Shown piece after piece: positions 37,616-45,696 of a stretch of 64,000 bases of DNA. The stretch is taken from the NCBI GenBank assembly GCA_028293825.1, contig JAQGNY010000009.1, positions 42,375-106,374 on the forward strand, written 5' to 3'. Position numbers and translations under genes: made by a program. The stretch's first letter is position 1. The number at the start of each line of letters is the position of its first letter. A model generated the notes under the pieces. That model saw nothing but the letters and a program-made list of their open reading frames with translations. It was not told the DNA's origin and made no database searches. The DNA is from Verrucomicrobiaceae bacterium (GTDB taxonomy: Bacteria > Pseudomonadota > Gammaproteobacteria > Pseudomonadales > CAMLJR01).

Positions 37616-37960
37616 ATGCGTATTTCACGCCTCGCAATTCCGTTATTGATGTGTGCCGCGCAGGCAGCATCCGCGGCTGCGTCGTACAGTGGTGGTATTA
37701 CCAGCGGTAATCTCTCGGTTTGGAGAATTAACGAAAGTACGGGTCAGGTGTCGCTGTGCAGTTTCGAAGGCAAAGGCTCGCCCGCTTCCTGTGCCATGTG
37801 GAGCGCCAAAGAAGCCGCCAGTGGTGATTTTCGTTTAGTGGTAGGCAACGATTTGTTATCGGTATGGCGTATGAATCGATTGAGCGGTGCGGTGTCGCTG
37901 TGCGAATACAAAGACATCAACAAAGAGCCCATGTGTACGCCGTGGAATAACACGCAATAA
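37616..37960 (+). CDS. Small secreted protein with two cysteine repeats
   Basis: A 114-residue protein with a signal peptide (MRISRLAIPLLMCAAQAASA). The mature part is two repeats of the form LSVWR(I/M)N..(T/S)G.VSLC, at about residues 33-48 and 81-96. Each repeat ends with CX10CX2W (Cys48/Cys59/Trp62 and Cys96/Cys107/Trp110), suggesting one disulphide per unit. I recognise no family. CAGGAGAG lies about 10 bases before the ATG. It stands alone in a 743-base stretch between the hydrolase and the MoxR operon; the flanking 242 and 156 bases hold nothing I can name. Confidence 0.75.
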   Translation: MRISRLAIPLLMCAAQAASAAASYSGGITSGNLSVWRINESTGQVSLCSFEGKGSPASCAMWSAKEAASGDFRLVVGNDLLSVWRMNRLSGAVSLCEYKDINKEPMCTPWNNTQ

Positions 37961-38116
37961 TTTTCCGTATCTGCTAATCGGCGTCGCAACGAAATGTTGC
38001 GGCGCACTCCAACCAAAATCCCCGTACATTTATCGATGCCGCGCCAGTGGAGTAACCACCGCGCAGTGACTAAACTGATCGACAATTTCTAAAATTCATT
38101 GTGGTAAGGATGCGTA

Positions 38117-39046
38117 ATGCAGAAATTGCTCGATCGCGCCGCGCTTGAGGTCAGTACCGTATTGCTCGGAAAAGAGCGGCAGGTGCGCTTGGCGTTGTGT
38201 TGTTTAATCAGCGGTGGTCATTTATTAATTGAAGATTTACCCGGTATGGGTAAAACCACGCTCGCGCATGCACTCGCAAAAGTATTGGGCTTGCAATACC
38301 GACGCGTGCAATTCACCAGCGATTTATTACCCGGCGATATTCTCGGCGCCAGTATTTTCGATCGCCAAACCAATCAGTTTAAATTTCTTCCCGGCCCGAT
38401 TTTTACGCAGGTTTTGCTCGCCGACGAAATCAATCGCTCGACACCGAAAACGCAATCCGCACTATTGGAAGCAATGGCGGAAGGGCAGGTGACGATCGAT
38501 GGCGAAACGCGGTTATTGCCGCAGCCATTTTTTGTTATCGCCACGCAAAATCCCATTTCCCAATCGGGCACTTACGCACTGCCCGAATCGCAGCTCGATC
38601 GTTTTTTAATGCGGCTGTCGCTCGGCTATCCCGATGCGATTGCGGAGCGGCGATTATTATCCGGCGAAGATGCGCAGCATAAGTTGCCGGCATTGAAACA
38701 ATGCATCGCGCCGGAACAATTGCAAAAATTGCGACTGGCGGTGGATCAAGTGCACGCATCGGATGCACTGCTCGATTATTTACAGCGATTAATTCATTAC
38801 ACGCGCAGCGAACCCGGTTTTGCATTTGGGTTGTCGCCGCGCGGCGCGTTGGCGTTATTGCGCAGTGCGAAAGCGTGGGCGCTGTTGAATGGTCGCGGTC
38901 ACGTTGTGCCGGAAGATGTGCAGGCGGTATTGCCTGCCGTGGTCGAACATCGCGTGCATGCCTCTATTCATCACACGGGTAGCGATCATGCCGGCGATGG
39001 CAGTGCGCTGGTCGATCAATTGTTGCGTAAGGTCGCGGTGGTGTGA
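38117..39046 (+). CDS. MoxR-family AAA+ ATPase
   Basis: A 309-residue MoxR ATPase. Walker A is GMGKTTLAHALAK near residue 44, Walker B is VLLADEINRSTPKTQSALLE near 103, sensor 1 is VIATQNPISQSGTY near 140, and sensor 2 is GLSPRGALALL near 237. MoxR proteins act as chaperones that remodel or activate partner complexes. It is the first gene of a MoxR-DUF58-TgpA operon and overlaps the next gene by four bases. Confidence 0.92.
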   Translation: MQKLLDRAALEVSTVLLGKERQVRLALCCLISGGHLLIEDLPGMGKTTLAHALAKVLGLQYRRVQFTSDLLPGDILGASIFDRQTNQFKFLPGPIFTQVLLADEINRSTPKTQSALLEAMAEGQVTIDGETRLLPQPFFVIATQNPISQSGTYALPESQLDRFLMRLSLGYPDAIAERRLLSGEDAQHKLPALKQCIAPEQLQKLRLAVDQVHASDALLDYLQRLIHYTRSEPGFAFGLSPRGALALLRSAKAWALLNGRGHVVPEDVQAVLPAVVEHRVHASIHHTGSDHAGDGSALVDQLLRKVAVV

Positions 39047-40032
39047 GCCCCGAGTCCTCGCGCTCGCAATTTTACGATCGCTGGCTGGCGCGGCGTATTC
39101 CACGCGCGCGCAGTGTGGTGCTCGATCAACGCCGCGTTTTTATTTTTCCTTCGCGCACCGGTTTATTTTTTTTATTAGTACTCGCGGTGATGTTGATTGC
39201 AGCGATCAACTATCAAAACAATATGGCGTTCGCGCTGGTATTTTTTTTATTCAGTCTTTTTGTTGTTGTCATTCTGCACACGTACAGCAATCTGTCGGGA
39301 TTGCGTATCGAAGCGTTGCGCGGCAATGCCACCTTCGCCGGCGAAATTGCCGAATTCGATATTCAAATCGAGCGCACCAATACGCGCAATTATCATTCGA
39401 TTGCATTGGGCTGGCCCGGTCAGCCGTTTGCGGTGACTTCGCTAATCGATAAACCTTCTTCCGTCGTAAAACTATTTCATGCATCGACACTGCGCGGCTG
39501 GTTGCAACCGGCGCGCTTGTCGGTGGCGACTGTTTATCCGCTCGGCTTATTGCGCGCCTGGACCTGGATCGATCTCGATATCGATGCGGTGGTCTATCCG
39601 CGCCCGCTGGAAAGCGCGCGTCCGTTAAATGGCGGCGATGGCAATGGCAACAGCGAGCGACTTATTAAGCATGGTAGCGAAGAGTTTCACGATTTTCGTC
39701 CGTATCGGCGCGGCGATAATTTACGCCATGTGATGTGGCGCTCTTACGCAAAAGGTCAGCCGCTGCAATCGAAACAATTCGCCGAGCTGTTAACGCAAAC
39801 GCACTGGTTGGATTACGACGCTGTCGAGGGCAATCGCGAACGCCGCTTGAGCGTGTTGTGTTTTTGGGTGCTTGAATTACAAAAACGCAACGAGCAATTC
39901 GGTGTGAAATTGCCAGGGCAAAAGCTCGCACCCGGCAGCGGCGAAGAATATGCGCAGCGCGCTTTGCGCATGCTCGCATTATTTGAGAGCGACAAATCGA
40001 TAAATTCGGCGCGAGCAAAACGCCGTGGCTGA
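39043..40032 (+). CDS. DUF58-domain membrane protein
   Basis: A 329-residue protein with two membrane helices near residues 38-80 and a cytoplasmic or periplasmic region carrying the DUF58 signature EEFHDFRPYRRGDNLRHVMW near residues 208-227. DUF58 proteins regularly sit between MoxR and transglutaminase genes, as here, and probably present a client to the MoxR ATPase. The start is a GTG overlapping the moxR stop; its stop overlaps the next start by eight bases. Confidence 0.9.
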   Translation: MSPESSRSQFYDRWLARRIPRARSVVLDQRRVFIFPSRTGLFFLLVLAVMLIAAINYQNNMAFALVFFLFSLFVVVILHTYSNLSGLRIEALRGNATFAGEIAEFDIQIERTNTRNYHSIALGWPGQPFAVTSLIDKPSSVVKLFHASTLRGWLQPARLSVATVYPLGLLRAWTWIDLDIDAVVYPRPLESARPLNGGDGNGNSERLIKHGSEEFHDFRPYRRGDNLRHVMWRSYAKGQPLQSKQFAELLTQTHWLDYDAVEGNRERRLSVLCFWVLELQKRNEQFGVKLPGQKLAPGSGEEYAQRALRMLALFESDKSINSARAKRRG

Positions 40033-41998
40033 AATCAATAAAATTCCGCGTCATTGCCTCGGTTGGTTGCTCGCTGCGCAGCTGGCATTAATTATTCCGC
40101 ATCTCGGTCGATTACCGTTATGGGTCGGTGGCGCATGGATTATTTGTGCGGGCTGGCGTGTGCTCGTCCATCAAGGGCGCTGGTCGCTGCCGGGACGTTG
40201 GTTCAAAGTTGCGTTGGTGATTTTATGCATGCTCGGTATTCGCGCCAGCTACGGCATGGTGGTGGGATTGGAGCCAACTGTTGCACTCTTGATTGCAAGC
40301 TCCAGTTTTAAATTAATTGAAGCCACGTCGCGACGCGAAGCGTATCTATTATTATTTCTCGGATTTTTTGTCGCACTGACTGAGTTTTTATTTGAGCAGG
40401 GACTCGGCACTGTTTTATACATGGCGTTGCCGGTGCTGTTGTTATCGACAGCATTAATTGCCTTGCATCAAGAAGAGCCACTGCGATTCTCATGGCAGCC
40501 ATTGCGCAGCGCGGCGGCAATATCGGCGCAGGCATTGCCGATGATGTTGTTATTGTTTTTGGTATTTCCGCGCTTTGCACCGCTGTGGCAAGTACCGATG
40601 CCGGGTGCCAACGCGCGCACCGGGATGAGCGATCAATTATCTCCCGGCGATATCGCCAATTTGTCGCAGTCCGATGGACTGGCATTTCGCGCTGCATTTA
40701 CTGGCGCCGTACCGGCGCAACACGATTTGTATTGGCGCGGTTTAGTGCTCGACGAATTCGACGGCCGCACTTGGCGTGCCAACGATTTCAGCGATATGCC
40801 GGTGCGCTCGGCACCGGCATTAACCGGTCGTGCGATTGATTATGAGGTTTATCTGGAGCCGACATACCGGCGCTGGTTGTATGCGCTGCAAGTGCCGCAA
40901 AGCGTGGAAGCAAAAACGCAAATCACCATCGACTATCGCTTGCTGGCGAAAGATATTGTCACCGATAAATTTTTCTATCGCGCCCGCGCGTATCCGCAAT
41001 CGGCGTTTGAAATAAAAATCGATCCACGCATGCGCGATCATCAATTGCTATTGCCTGCAGCGGGAAATCCACGCACGCGGGAATGGGCAAAACAATTGCG
41101 CGATCGATTTGCAGACGATGCACTGCTAATTGATTTCGTACTAAAGAATTTTCGTACGCAGAATTTTTTTTACACACTGAAACCGCCGTTGTTGGGCGCG
41201 GACAGTATCGATCAATTTTTATTTGATACGCGTCGCGGCTTTTGCGAACACTACGCCAGCAGCTTTGTTTTTTTATTGCGCGCTGCGGGAGTACCGGCGC
41301 GGGTTGTAGTCGGTTATCAAGGTGGTGAGGTCAATCCGTTGACGGGCACTGTACTCGTTCATCAATTCGATGCGCATGCTTGGGCGGAGGCGTGGTTGCC
41401 GGAGCGCGGCTGGGTACGTTTCGATCCAACAGCTGCCGTGGCGCCATTGCGTATCGAGAACGGTTTGGAAGGTGCGGTAGGCGCGCAAGAGTTTTTGGCG
41501 AGCAACACATTTTCCGCGAGTCGCTATCGACAAATCGAATGGTTGAACACGTTGCGCATGCGACTCGATGCGACCAATTACGCGTGGACGCGTTGGGTCG
41601 TCAATTATCAAGGCGATACGCAGACCAATGTGCTGAAAGGTTTACTCGGCGAAGTCAGCGCGCCGCGTATGGCTTTGCTTATGGTCGGCGGCGGTGGAGT
41701 AATTATTTTTATCGTCGCTATTTTGTTATGGGGAAAAAATTTACTCGGCCCACGCCTACCCGTCGAGCAGCGTTTATATCGCGTTTTTTGCGAGCGCTTG
41801 GCAAAGCGTGGTTACGTTCGTCCTGCGGGAATGGCGCCCGGCGATTACGGCAAATGGGTTTTGCAGCAGCAGCCCGATTGGCGCGCAGTGAGTGAAATCA
41901 CTGCGTGTTTCGAAACATTGCAGTACCGGCGTTTGAATAAACAGCAGCATCACCAATTACTGACGAAGTTACGGCGACTATTACGCAAGCGGTTTTAA
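40025..41998 (+). CDS. TgpA-like transglutaminase membrane protein (DUF3488/DUF4129)
   Basis: A 657-residue inner-membrane protein. About six N-terminal helices (DUF3488, residues about 10-190) precede a large periplasmic transglutaminase-like domain with the catalytic triad in RRGFCEHYASSF (Cys near 403), HAWAEAWLPERG (His near 455) and WVRFDPTAAV (Asp near 470). Another helix near 560 is followed by a C-terminal DUF4129 region. The layout equals TgpA, an essential periplasmic transglutaminase in Pseudomonas aeruginosa. The start is GTG. Confidence 0.93.
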   Translation: MAEINKIPRHCLGWLLAAQLALIIPHLGRLPLWVGGAWIICAGWRVLVHQGRWSLPGRWFKVALVILCMLGIRASYGMVVGLEPTVALLIASSSFKLIEATSRREAYLLLFLGFFVALTEFLFEQGLGTVLYMALPVLLLSTALIALHQEEPLRFSWQPLRSAAAISAQALPMMLLLFLVFPRFAPLWQVPMPGANARTGMSDQLSPGDIANLSQSDGLAFRAAFTGAVPAQHDLYWRGLVLDEFDGRTWRANDFSDMPVRSAPALTGRAIDYEVYLEPTYRRWLYALQVPQSVEAKTQITIDYRLLAKDIVTDKFFYRARAYPQSAFEIKIDPRMRDHQLLLPAAGNPRTREWAKQLRDRFADDALLIDFVLKNFRTQNFFYTLKPPLLGADSIDQFLFDTRRGFCEHYASSFVFLLRAAGVPARVVVGYQGGEVNPLTGTVLVHQFDAHAWAEAWLPERGWVRFDPTAAVAPLRIENGLEGAVGAQEFLASNTFSASRYRQIEWLNTLRMRLDATNYAWTRWVVNYQGDTQTNVLKGLLGEVSAPRMALLMVGGGGVIIFIVAILLWGKNLLGPRLPVEQRLYRVFCERLAKRGYVRPAGMAPGDYGKWVLQQQPDWRAVSEITACFETLQYRRLNKQQHHQLLTKLRRLLRKRF

Positions 41999-42148
41999 AT
42001 GTGGCTTTCAATAAGCACTTTGAAGTAGTGGGCTGGGCCTTCTTATAAGTGTGATGCGCGGTATGCGGATATCCGGCGTCACGTGAAATGTGTACCATTC
42101 GCGCCGTTATTTATACGATTTAATTTTCATTACCGCTCAGGAGCCGTT

Positions 42149-42769
42149 ATGTCCACTATCGATTTTTCCAGCAGCGCTGCCAAAGCCTCTTATGGCATCG
42201 GTTTGCAAATGGGTCAGCAACTGAAGAAAGTGTTTAACGGCGTTACCTTGCAAGCGGCATTGGCCGGCATCGAGGATGCGTTTAACGGCAACGAAGAAAG
42301 AGTCGGTCACGAGGACGTCAATGCGGCCTTCGAAATTATTCAGCAGCAAATCCAAGCCGAAGAAGCGGAAAAAACCACAAAGTTAGCATCGGAAGGTGCT
42401 GCATTTCTCGCAGAAAATGCTACACGTGAAGGTATTGTCGTGACCGATTCAGGTCTGCAGTATCAAGTGCTGCAGCAGGGCGATGGCGCTGTTCCGACCG
42501 CGCGTTCAGTCGTGCGCACGCATTATCGCGGCACGCTGCTCGACGGCACCGAGTTCGATAGCTCGTATCGTCGTAACGAACCCACGGAGTTTCCGGTAGG
42601 TGGCGTGATTGCCGGCTGGACCGAAGCGCTGCAGAAAATGCCGGTGGGATCGAAGTGGAAATTATTTATTCCGCACAATCTCGCTTATGGCGAAAGAGGA
42701 GCGGGCGGCGATATCGGTCCATATCAGGCACTGATTTTTGAAATTGAATTGCTGGATATCGTGCGTTAA
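42149..42769 (+). CDS. fklB: FKBP-type peptidyl-prolyl cis-trans isomerase (FklB-like)
   Basis: A 206-residue prolyl isomerase. CAGGAG lies six bases before the ATG at 42149. An N-terminal dimerisation domain of helices (about 1-90, ASYGIGLQMGQQLKK) precedes an FKBP domain (about 95-206) with VRTHYRGTLLDGTEFDSSY, GWTEALQKMPVGSKWKLFIP and LAYGERGAGGDIGPYQALIF. No signal peptide is seen, so it is cytoplasmic as FklB (FKBP22) is. It assists folding of proline-containing proteins. Confidence 0.92.
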   Translation: MSTIDFSSSAAKASYGIGLQMGQQLKKVFNGVTLQAALAGIEDAFNGNEERVGHEDVNAAFEIIQQQIQAEEAEKTTKLASEGAAFLAENATREGIVVTDSGLQYQVLQQGDGAVPTARSVVRTHYRGTLLDGTEFDSSYRRNEPTEFPVGGVIAGWTEALQKMPVGSKWKLFIPHNLAYGERGAGGDIGPYQALIFEIELLDIVR

Positions 42770-42883
42770 TCCGCGTTAAGTGAGATCAGCGCTGCATGGT
42801 TTAACGACGCATTTTTTAAAATATGCGCTGGTTTAAATAAGCGTCTGTAAACGTAACTCGAACAGAAGTTGTTGCTGTCACGC

Positions 42884-42915
42884 GCGGGATTGGAAGGTTG
42901 TGATCCCGCATTTTT
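42884..42915 (+). terminator. Possible terminator downstream of fklB
   Basis: GCGGGAT at 42884-42890 pairs with ATCCCGC at 42903-42909 across a 12-base loop, followed by ATTTTTC. It is 115 bases past the fklB stop, in a 275-base gap that otherwise shows no gene. Confidence 0.55.
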
Positions 42916-43044
42916 CATCTGCGCGTGCAGCGGCGTTAATACGCTGAAAAACCAATTCAATAATCATCGATGCAATAACCAGTAAAGCAAAAAGAAGCTT
43001 ACTTTTTAGCGACTAAAAAAGTACATTTAATTAAAGGAATAATC

Positions 43045-43938
43045 ATGCAATTACCTGATAAGCAATCCGCTGGCTTTCTGTGGAAATGGATTTTAATTGT
43101 TCTTGTTGCAGTCGTTCTGATTGCCATTTTATGGCCGTTTTATTCGGTACCGACCGGCAGTCGAGGTGTCATCACTCAATTCGGTCGTATTGTGGGTATT
43201 GAAGGCGAAGGGCTGGCCATTTTGCCACCGTGGCAGAAGCTATCCAACTTCAGCATTCGCGCGGAAAAAGCCGATATTGAAAGCGCGGAAGGCAGCACCA
43301 GCGACACGCAACCGGTGCGAGTGAGTTTGACGGTGCGTTACAGCATCGCCACCGATCGGGTATCGGAAGTTTTCGAAAAATATTCGCACGATGGCGATTT
43401 ATCGTCTTACGTGCAAACTGCGACGCAGGAAATATTTAAAGCGGTTACCGCAAAATATACGGCGCCTGATTTAATCGCGCAGCGCGCAAAGGTTTCTAAT
43501 GATATCAACGCCGCGCTGCGCGAAAAACTGGTGCTCTACGGCGCTCAGGTTATCAATATCGATATGCGTAGCTTCGCGTTTTCCGATTCGTACATGCATG
43601 CGATCAACGATAAGGTCACGCAGGAACAATTGCGGCTCGCTGCCGAAAATAAATTAAAAACGGTTGAGGCCGAGCAGAAACAAAAAGTAGCGATAGCTGA
43701 AGCCGAGGCGAATGCGCGTAAAGCGGAAGCGGATGGCGAAGCCTACGCCAATTTAACGATTGCTAAAGCGCAGGCAGAAGCATTGCGCGTGCAAAGCGGC
43801 GCGCTCGCGCAAAGCAAAGACGTGCTGGAATTGCGCCGCATCGAAGTGGAAAAAATCAAAGCAGAAAAATGGAATGGCGCGTTGCCGACAGCCATTTACG
43901 CGGGCGCACCGATTCCTTTTCTGAATATTGAGAAATAA
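43045..43938 (+). CDS. Prohibitin/SPFH-family membrane protein
   Basis: A 297-residue protein with one N-terminal membrane helix (about 13-33) and an SPFH/band 7 domain (VPTGSRGVITQFGRIVGIEG near 39-58, later YSIATDRVSEVFEKY). A long Ala/Glu/Lys coiled coil (about 190-265) follows. It is closest in layout to prohibitins and HflC-like proteins that form large ring scaffolds around membrane proteases. AAAGGAA precedes the ATG. No HflK or FtsH lies nearby. Confidence 0.88.
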   Translation: MQLPDKQSAGFLWKWILIVLVAVVLIAILWPFYSVPTGSRGVITQFGRIVGIEGEGLAILPPWQKLSNFSIRAEKADIESAEGSTSDTQPVRVSLTVRYSIATDRVSEVFEKYSHDGDLSSYVQTATQEIFKAVTAKYTAPDLIAQRAKVSNDINAALREKLVLYGAQVINIDMRSFAFSDSYMHAINDKVTQEQLRLAAENKLKTVEAEQKQKVAIAEAEANARKAEADGEAYANLTIAKAQAEALRVQSGALAQSKDVLELRRIEVEKIKAEKWNGALPTAIYAGAPIPFLNIEK

Positions 43939-44085
43939 GCATCTGAAAATGAGTGCGCAACATTTAATAGCAAATTATCGAGCTGTCAGTATTGGTGCCG
44001 AGCATTAGCAAGATTCAAGACCTGACCCCAGAGTCGCACTGAAACCAGAGATTTATAAGCATGAATAAAAATAAAGGAGGGTACT

Positions 44086-44322
44086 ATGATTGTCCTCTTT
44101 CTTGTCTTTATGCCATTGAAGTATTTAATTCTTTATGTCAGCGGAATTGAAACGACCGGAAAAATTATTTCATTAAGTACCATGTGTGAGCACAATAGTC
44201 CGATAGAGCCGCAGCCTCGCGTAACAAGCATTTATTTCATAGGAGAAAAAAGACATACGATATTGGGCAAAGCTGGCAATGTAGACTCGAGTTTTGTGAA
44301 CTTTCCGTTGGTGGTAGTGTGA
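44086..44322 (+). CDS. N-terminal part of a probable frameshifted DUF3592-like membrane protein
   Basis: A 78-codon frame with a strong Shine-Dalgarno (GGAGG, five bases before the ATG). It has one membrane helix (about 2-19), then beta-strand-like sequence TTGKIISLSTMCEHN and VTSIYFIGEKRHTILGKAGN. This matches the first half of a DUF3592 domain (helix, small beta domain, helix). The frame then ends at TGA, whereas the next frame supplies the expected second half, so a one-base frameshift near 44285-44300 is likely. The family call is from pattern only. Confidence 0.5.
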   Translation: MIVLFLVFMPLKYLILYVSGIETTGKIISLSTMCEHNSPIEPQPRVTSIYFIGEKRHTILGKAGNVDSSFVNFPLVVV

Positions 44323-44510
44323 AAATTACCTATCTAGAGTTCTTGAAGGGCGATATCACGTTAGAAACAATTGGTGATCCAAAAGCTCTCTTCTTAGCTT
44401 TTTCGGCTGGCGGCATCTTTGTAAATATTCTTGGAAATTTGATGCAAGCCATATCTAAAAATCGACAGGGGAAAACGAGGGTAGATTTATTTTTAAGGAG
44501 GGAGCCTTGA
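44319..44510 (+). CDS. C-terminal part of the DUF3592-like protein, ending in repeat sequence
   Basis: A 63-codon frame starting at a GTG that overlaps the previous stop. Read upstream of that GTG, the same frame gives CELSVGGSVKITYLEF, which looks like the DUF3592 step where VGD.V.V.Y precedes the last helix; the helix is ALFLAFSAGGIFVNILGNLM at about residues 23-42. Its final 13 residues (KTRVDLFLRREP and preceding) are read from the 44471-44497 repeat, so the original C-terminus has probably been replaced. Confidence 0.4.
   Translation: MKITYLEFLKGDITLETIGDPKALFLAFSAGGIFVNILGNLMQAISKNRQGKTRVDLFLRREP
44471..44497 (+). repeat. 27-base direct repeat, copy 1
   Basis: GAAAACGAGGGTAGATTTAT begins this copy, which ends TTTTAAG. 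It matches the copy at 45529-45555 in 24 of 27 positions. The second copy lies directly before the transposase remnant, so this is probably part of the element's leader. Confidence 0.7.
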
Positions 44511-44701
44511 CGGATGAAGAAAGGCAGCAGACGGATGATCCAGATACTGGATCAATTTATAGAACTCACTAAATTAGAGCGGCATTTTGTTCAACAGCCA
44601 ATGGGATGCATGAAATTGGTTATCAAGGTAGTGACTTGTTGGTGGAAAAAATTAAAGGAATTCCCATCATCGGTGAGTCTCTCTACGAATGGTTTAAATA
44701 A
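44507..44701 (+). pseudogene. Decayed reading frame overlapping the next ORF
   Basis: From a TTG at 44507, four to five bases after GGAGGG, this frame reads LTDEERQQTDDPDTGSIYRT, meets TAA at 44570-44572, then continues as ANGMHEIGYQGSDLLVEKIK and GIPIIGESLYEWFK to TAA at 44699. The part after the stop is far more protein-like than the Trp/Lys/Cys-rich sequence of the 44514 frame over the same bases. I read it as a small gene broken by one nonsense change. Confidence 0.35.
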
Positions 44702-45455
44702 TTGTCAGAAAATAATTTACCTGGTTATCGGATTATTAAGTTTATCTATTTCTGCGCTATTAATAATGAGCGTTTCTGGGCAAATTTACGCCGGTGATAG
44801 TGACAGAAATGATGCAGCCAAATATTTTTATTCTGACTTTGAGCCAGCGCTATCTTCGATTATATATGTGATGGAGTTATCGAATTCATGCGCAACTCGA
44901 TTTTCGGCCATCTGTGGAAAAGATGCTTCTCCATTTACCGATAAATTGCATAAGTTTTATGATGGGGTGCCACGTTTTTCTGATGTTATTTTTTCTCAAG
45001 TTGAAAAACAAAAAGGACAAAAATTTTTAACATTCGATTCGTATAGAGAATCAGGCCGCGAAGCAGTTAAACAGGCTAAATTAAATACTCTTAAGTTTGA
45101 GCAAAGTTTTATCATTCGATACATGGCTGTTGCTGAGTGGTGCGGAAAAGCTGAAACGTTACAAGAGCTGAAAATTATTTATAAGGATGACTTAAATTAT
45201 TTTTGGAGGGTCAACCCCGAGGCTCTAGAGCGATATCAAGCTGTTGCAAGTGCTAAGAAGGAGCTTTATAAAAATGATTTCTATGTGTTCGATAAAAGTA
45301 GAGATTGCGTTGAATTGCTGAGTTATGCGGACATATTAAGGAATCCACTTTTTGATAAAATAGAACATTCTCGAATGGACGAGTTTTCAGATATTTATGA
45401 AATACAAGTTTACATAATGCGTCTCGCGACAATTTTTCAAAAAATATTAGATTAA
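44514..45455 (+). CDS. Unknown membrane-anchored protein in AT-rich island
   Basis: A 313-codon frame. A membrane helix lies at about residues 68-90 (IIYLVIGLLSLSISALLIMS), followed by about 220 mainly helical residues predicted outside the cytoplasm, with five cysteines (for example NSCATRFSAICG, EWCGK, RDCVELL). Codon use is AT-rich, unlike all neighbours. The first 60 or so residues overlap a better frame (44507-44701), so the true start is probably near 44700, but no ATG with a ribosome site is visible there. I recognise no family. Confidence 0.55.
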   Translation: MKKGSRRMIQILDQFIELTKLERHFVQQPMGCMKLVIKVVTCWWKKLKEFPSSVSLSTNGLNNCQKIIYLVIGLLSLSISALLIMSVSGQIYAGDSDRNDAAKYFYSDFEPALSSIIYVMELSNSCATRFSAICGKDASPFTDKLHKFYDGVPRFSDVIFSQVEKQKGQKFLTFDSYRESGREAVKQAKLNTLKFEQSFIIRYMAVAEWCGKAETLQELKIIYKDDLNYFWRVNPEALERYQAVASAKKELYKNDFYVFDKSRDCVELLSYADILRNPLFDKIEHSRMDEFSDIYEIQVYIMRLATIFQKILD

Positions 45456-45528
45456 TAAAATTTAAGGGGGTACCAGTAGAAGCGCCAAAATTGGTAGATC
45501 AGCACAATTCCAAGCCAATGCAATGCGC

Positions 45529-45555
45529 GAAAACGAGGACAGATTTATTTTCAAG
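45529..45555 (+). repeat. 27-base direct repeat, copy 2
   Basis: GAAAACGAGGACAGATTTAT begins this copy, which ends TTTTCAAG. It lies 15 bases before the transposase remnant and pairs with the copy at 44471-44497. Confidence 0.7.
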
Positions 45556-45569
45556 AAAGGGGTTAAGTC

Positions 45570-45641
45570 GTGCCGAGGAAGGCGCGAGTTATTGTTCCGA
45601 ATTGTCCGCATCAGATCGTGCAACGCGGACACAATCATAAT
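45570..45641 (+). pseudogene. Truncated REP-associated (Y1, RAYT) transposase, first 24 codons
   Basis: A GTG-initiated frame reads VPRKARVIVPNCPHQIVQRG then HNHN, the N-terminus of REP-associated Y1 transposases (MPRKARL.VPG.PHHV.QRGHN). AAGAAAGGGG is the ribosome site. Homology stops after about 24 codons; what follows (AESIESDPS) is the element's TGACCCC end. The catalytic HUH and Tyr residues are therefore missing and the gene is dead. Confidence 0.75.
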
Positions 45642-45696
45642 GCGGAATCGATAGAGTCTGACCCCTCGATTCGTGGCCTCGATTCAAAGCCATGTT

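Larger units (their letters stand above)
44014..45671. mobile_element. AT-rich island with RAYT-type (REP-associated transposase) remnants
   Basis: This 1.66 kb block differs from its surroundings in base composition (AT-rich, many AAA/TTT runs). It is bounded by TTCAAGACCTGACCCCAGAG (44014-44033) and TAGAGTCTGACCCCTCGATT (45652-45671), which share TGACCCC, a pattern I associate with REP/RAYT-derived elements. It contains a 27-base direct repeat in two copies, the first 24 codons of a Y1 transposase, and unrecognised or broken genes. It sits between the prohibitin-like gene and the iron block. Exact ends are inferred. Confidence 0.5.
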
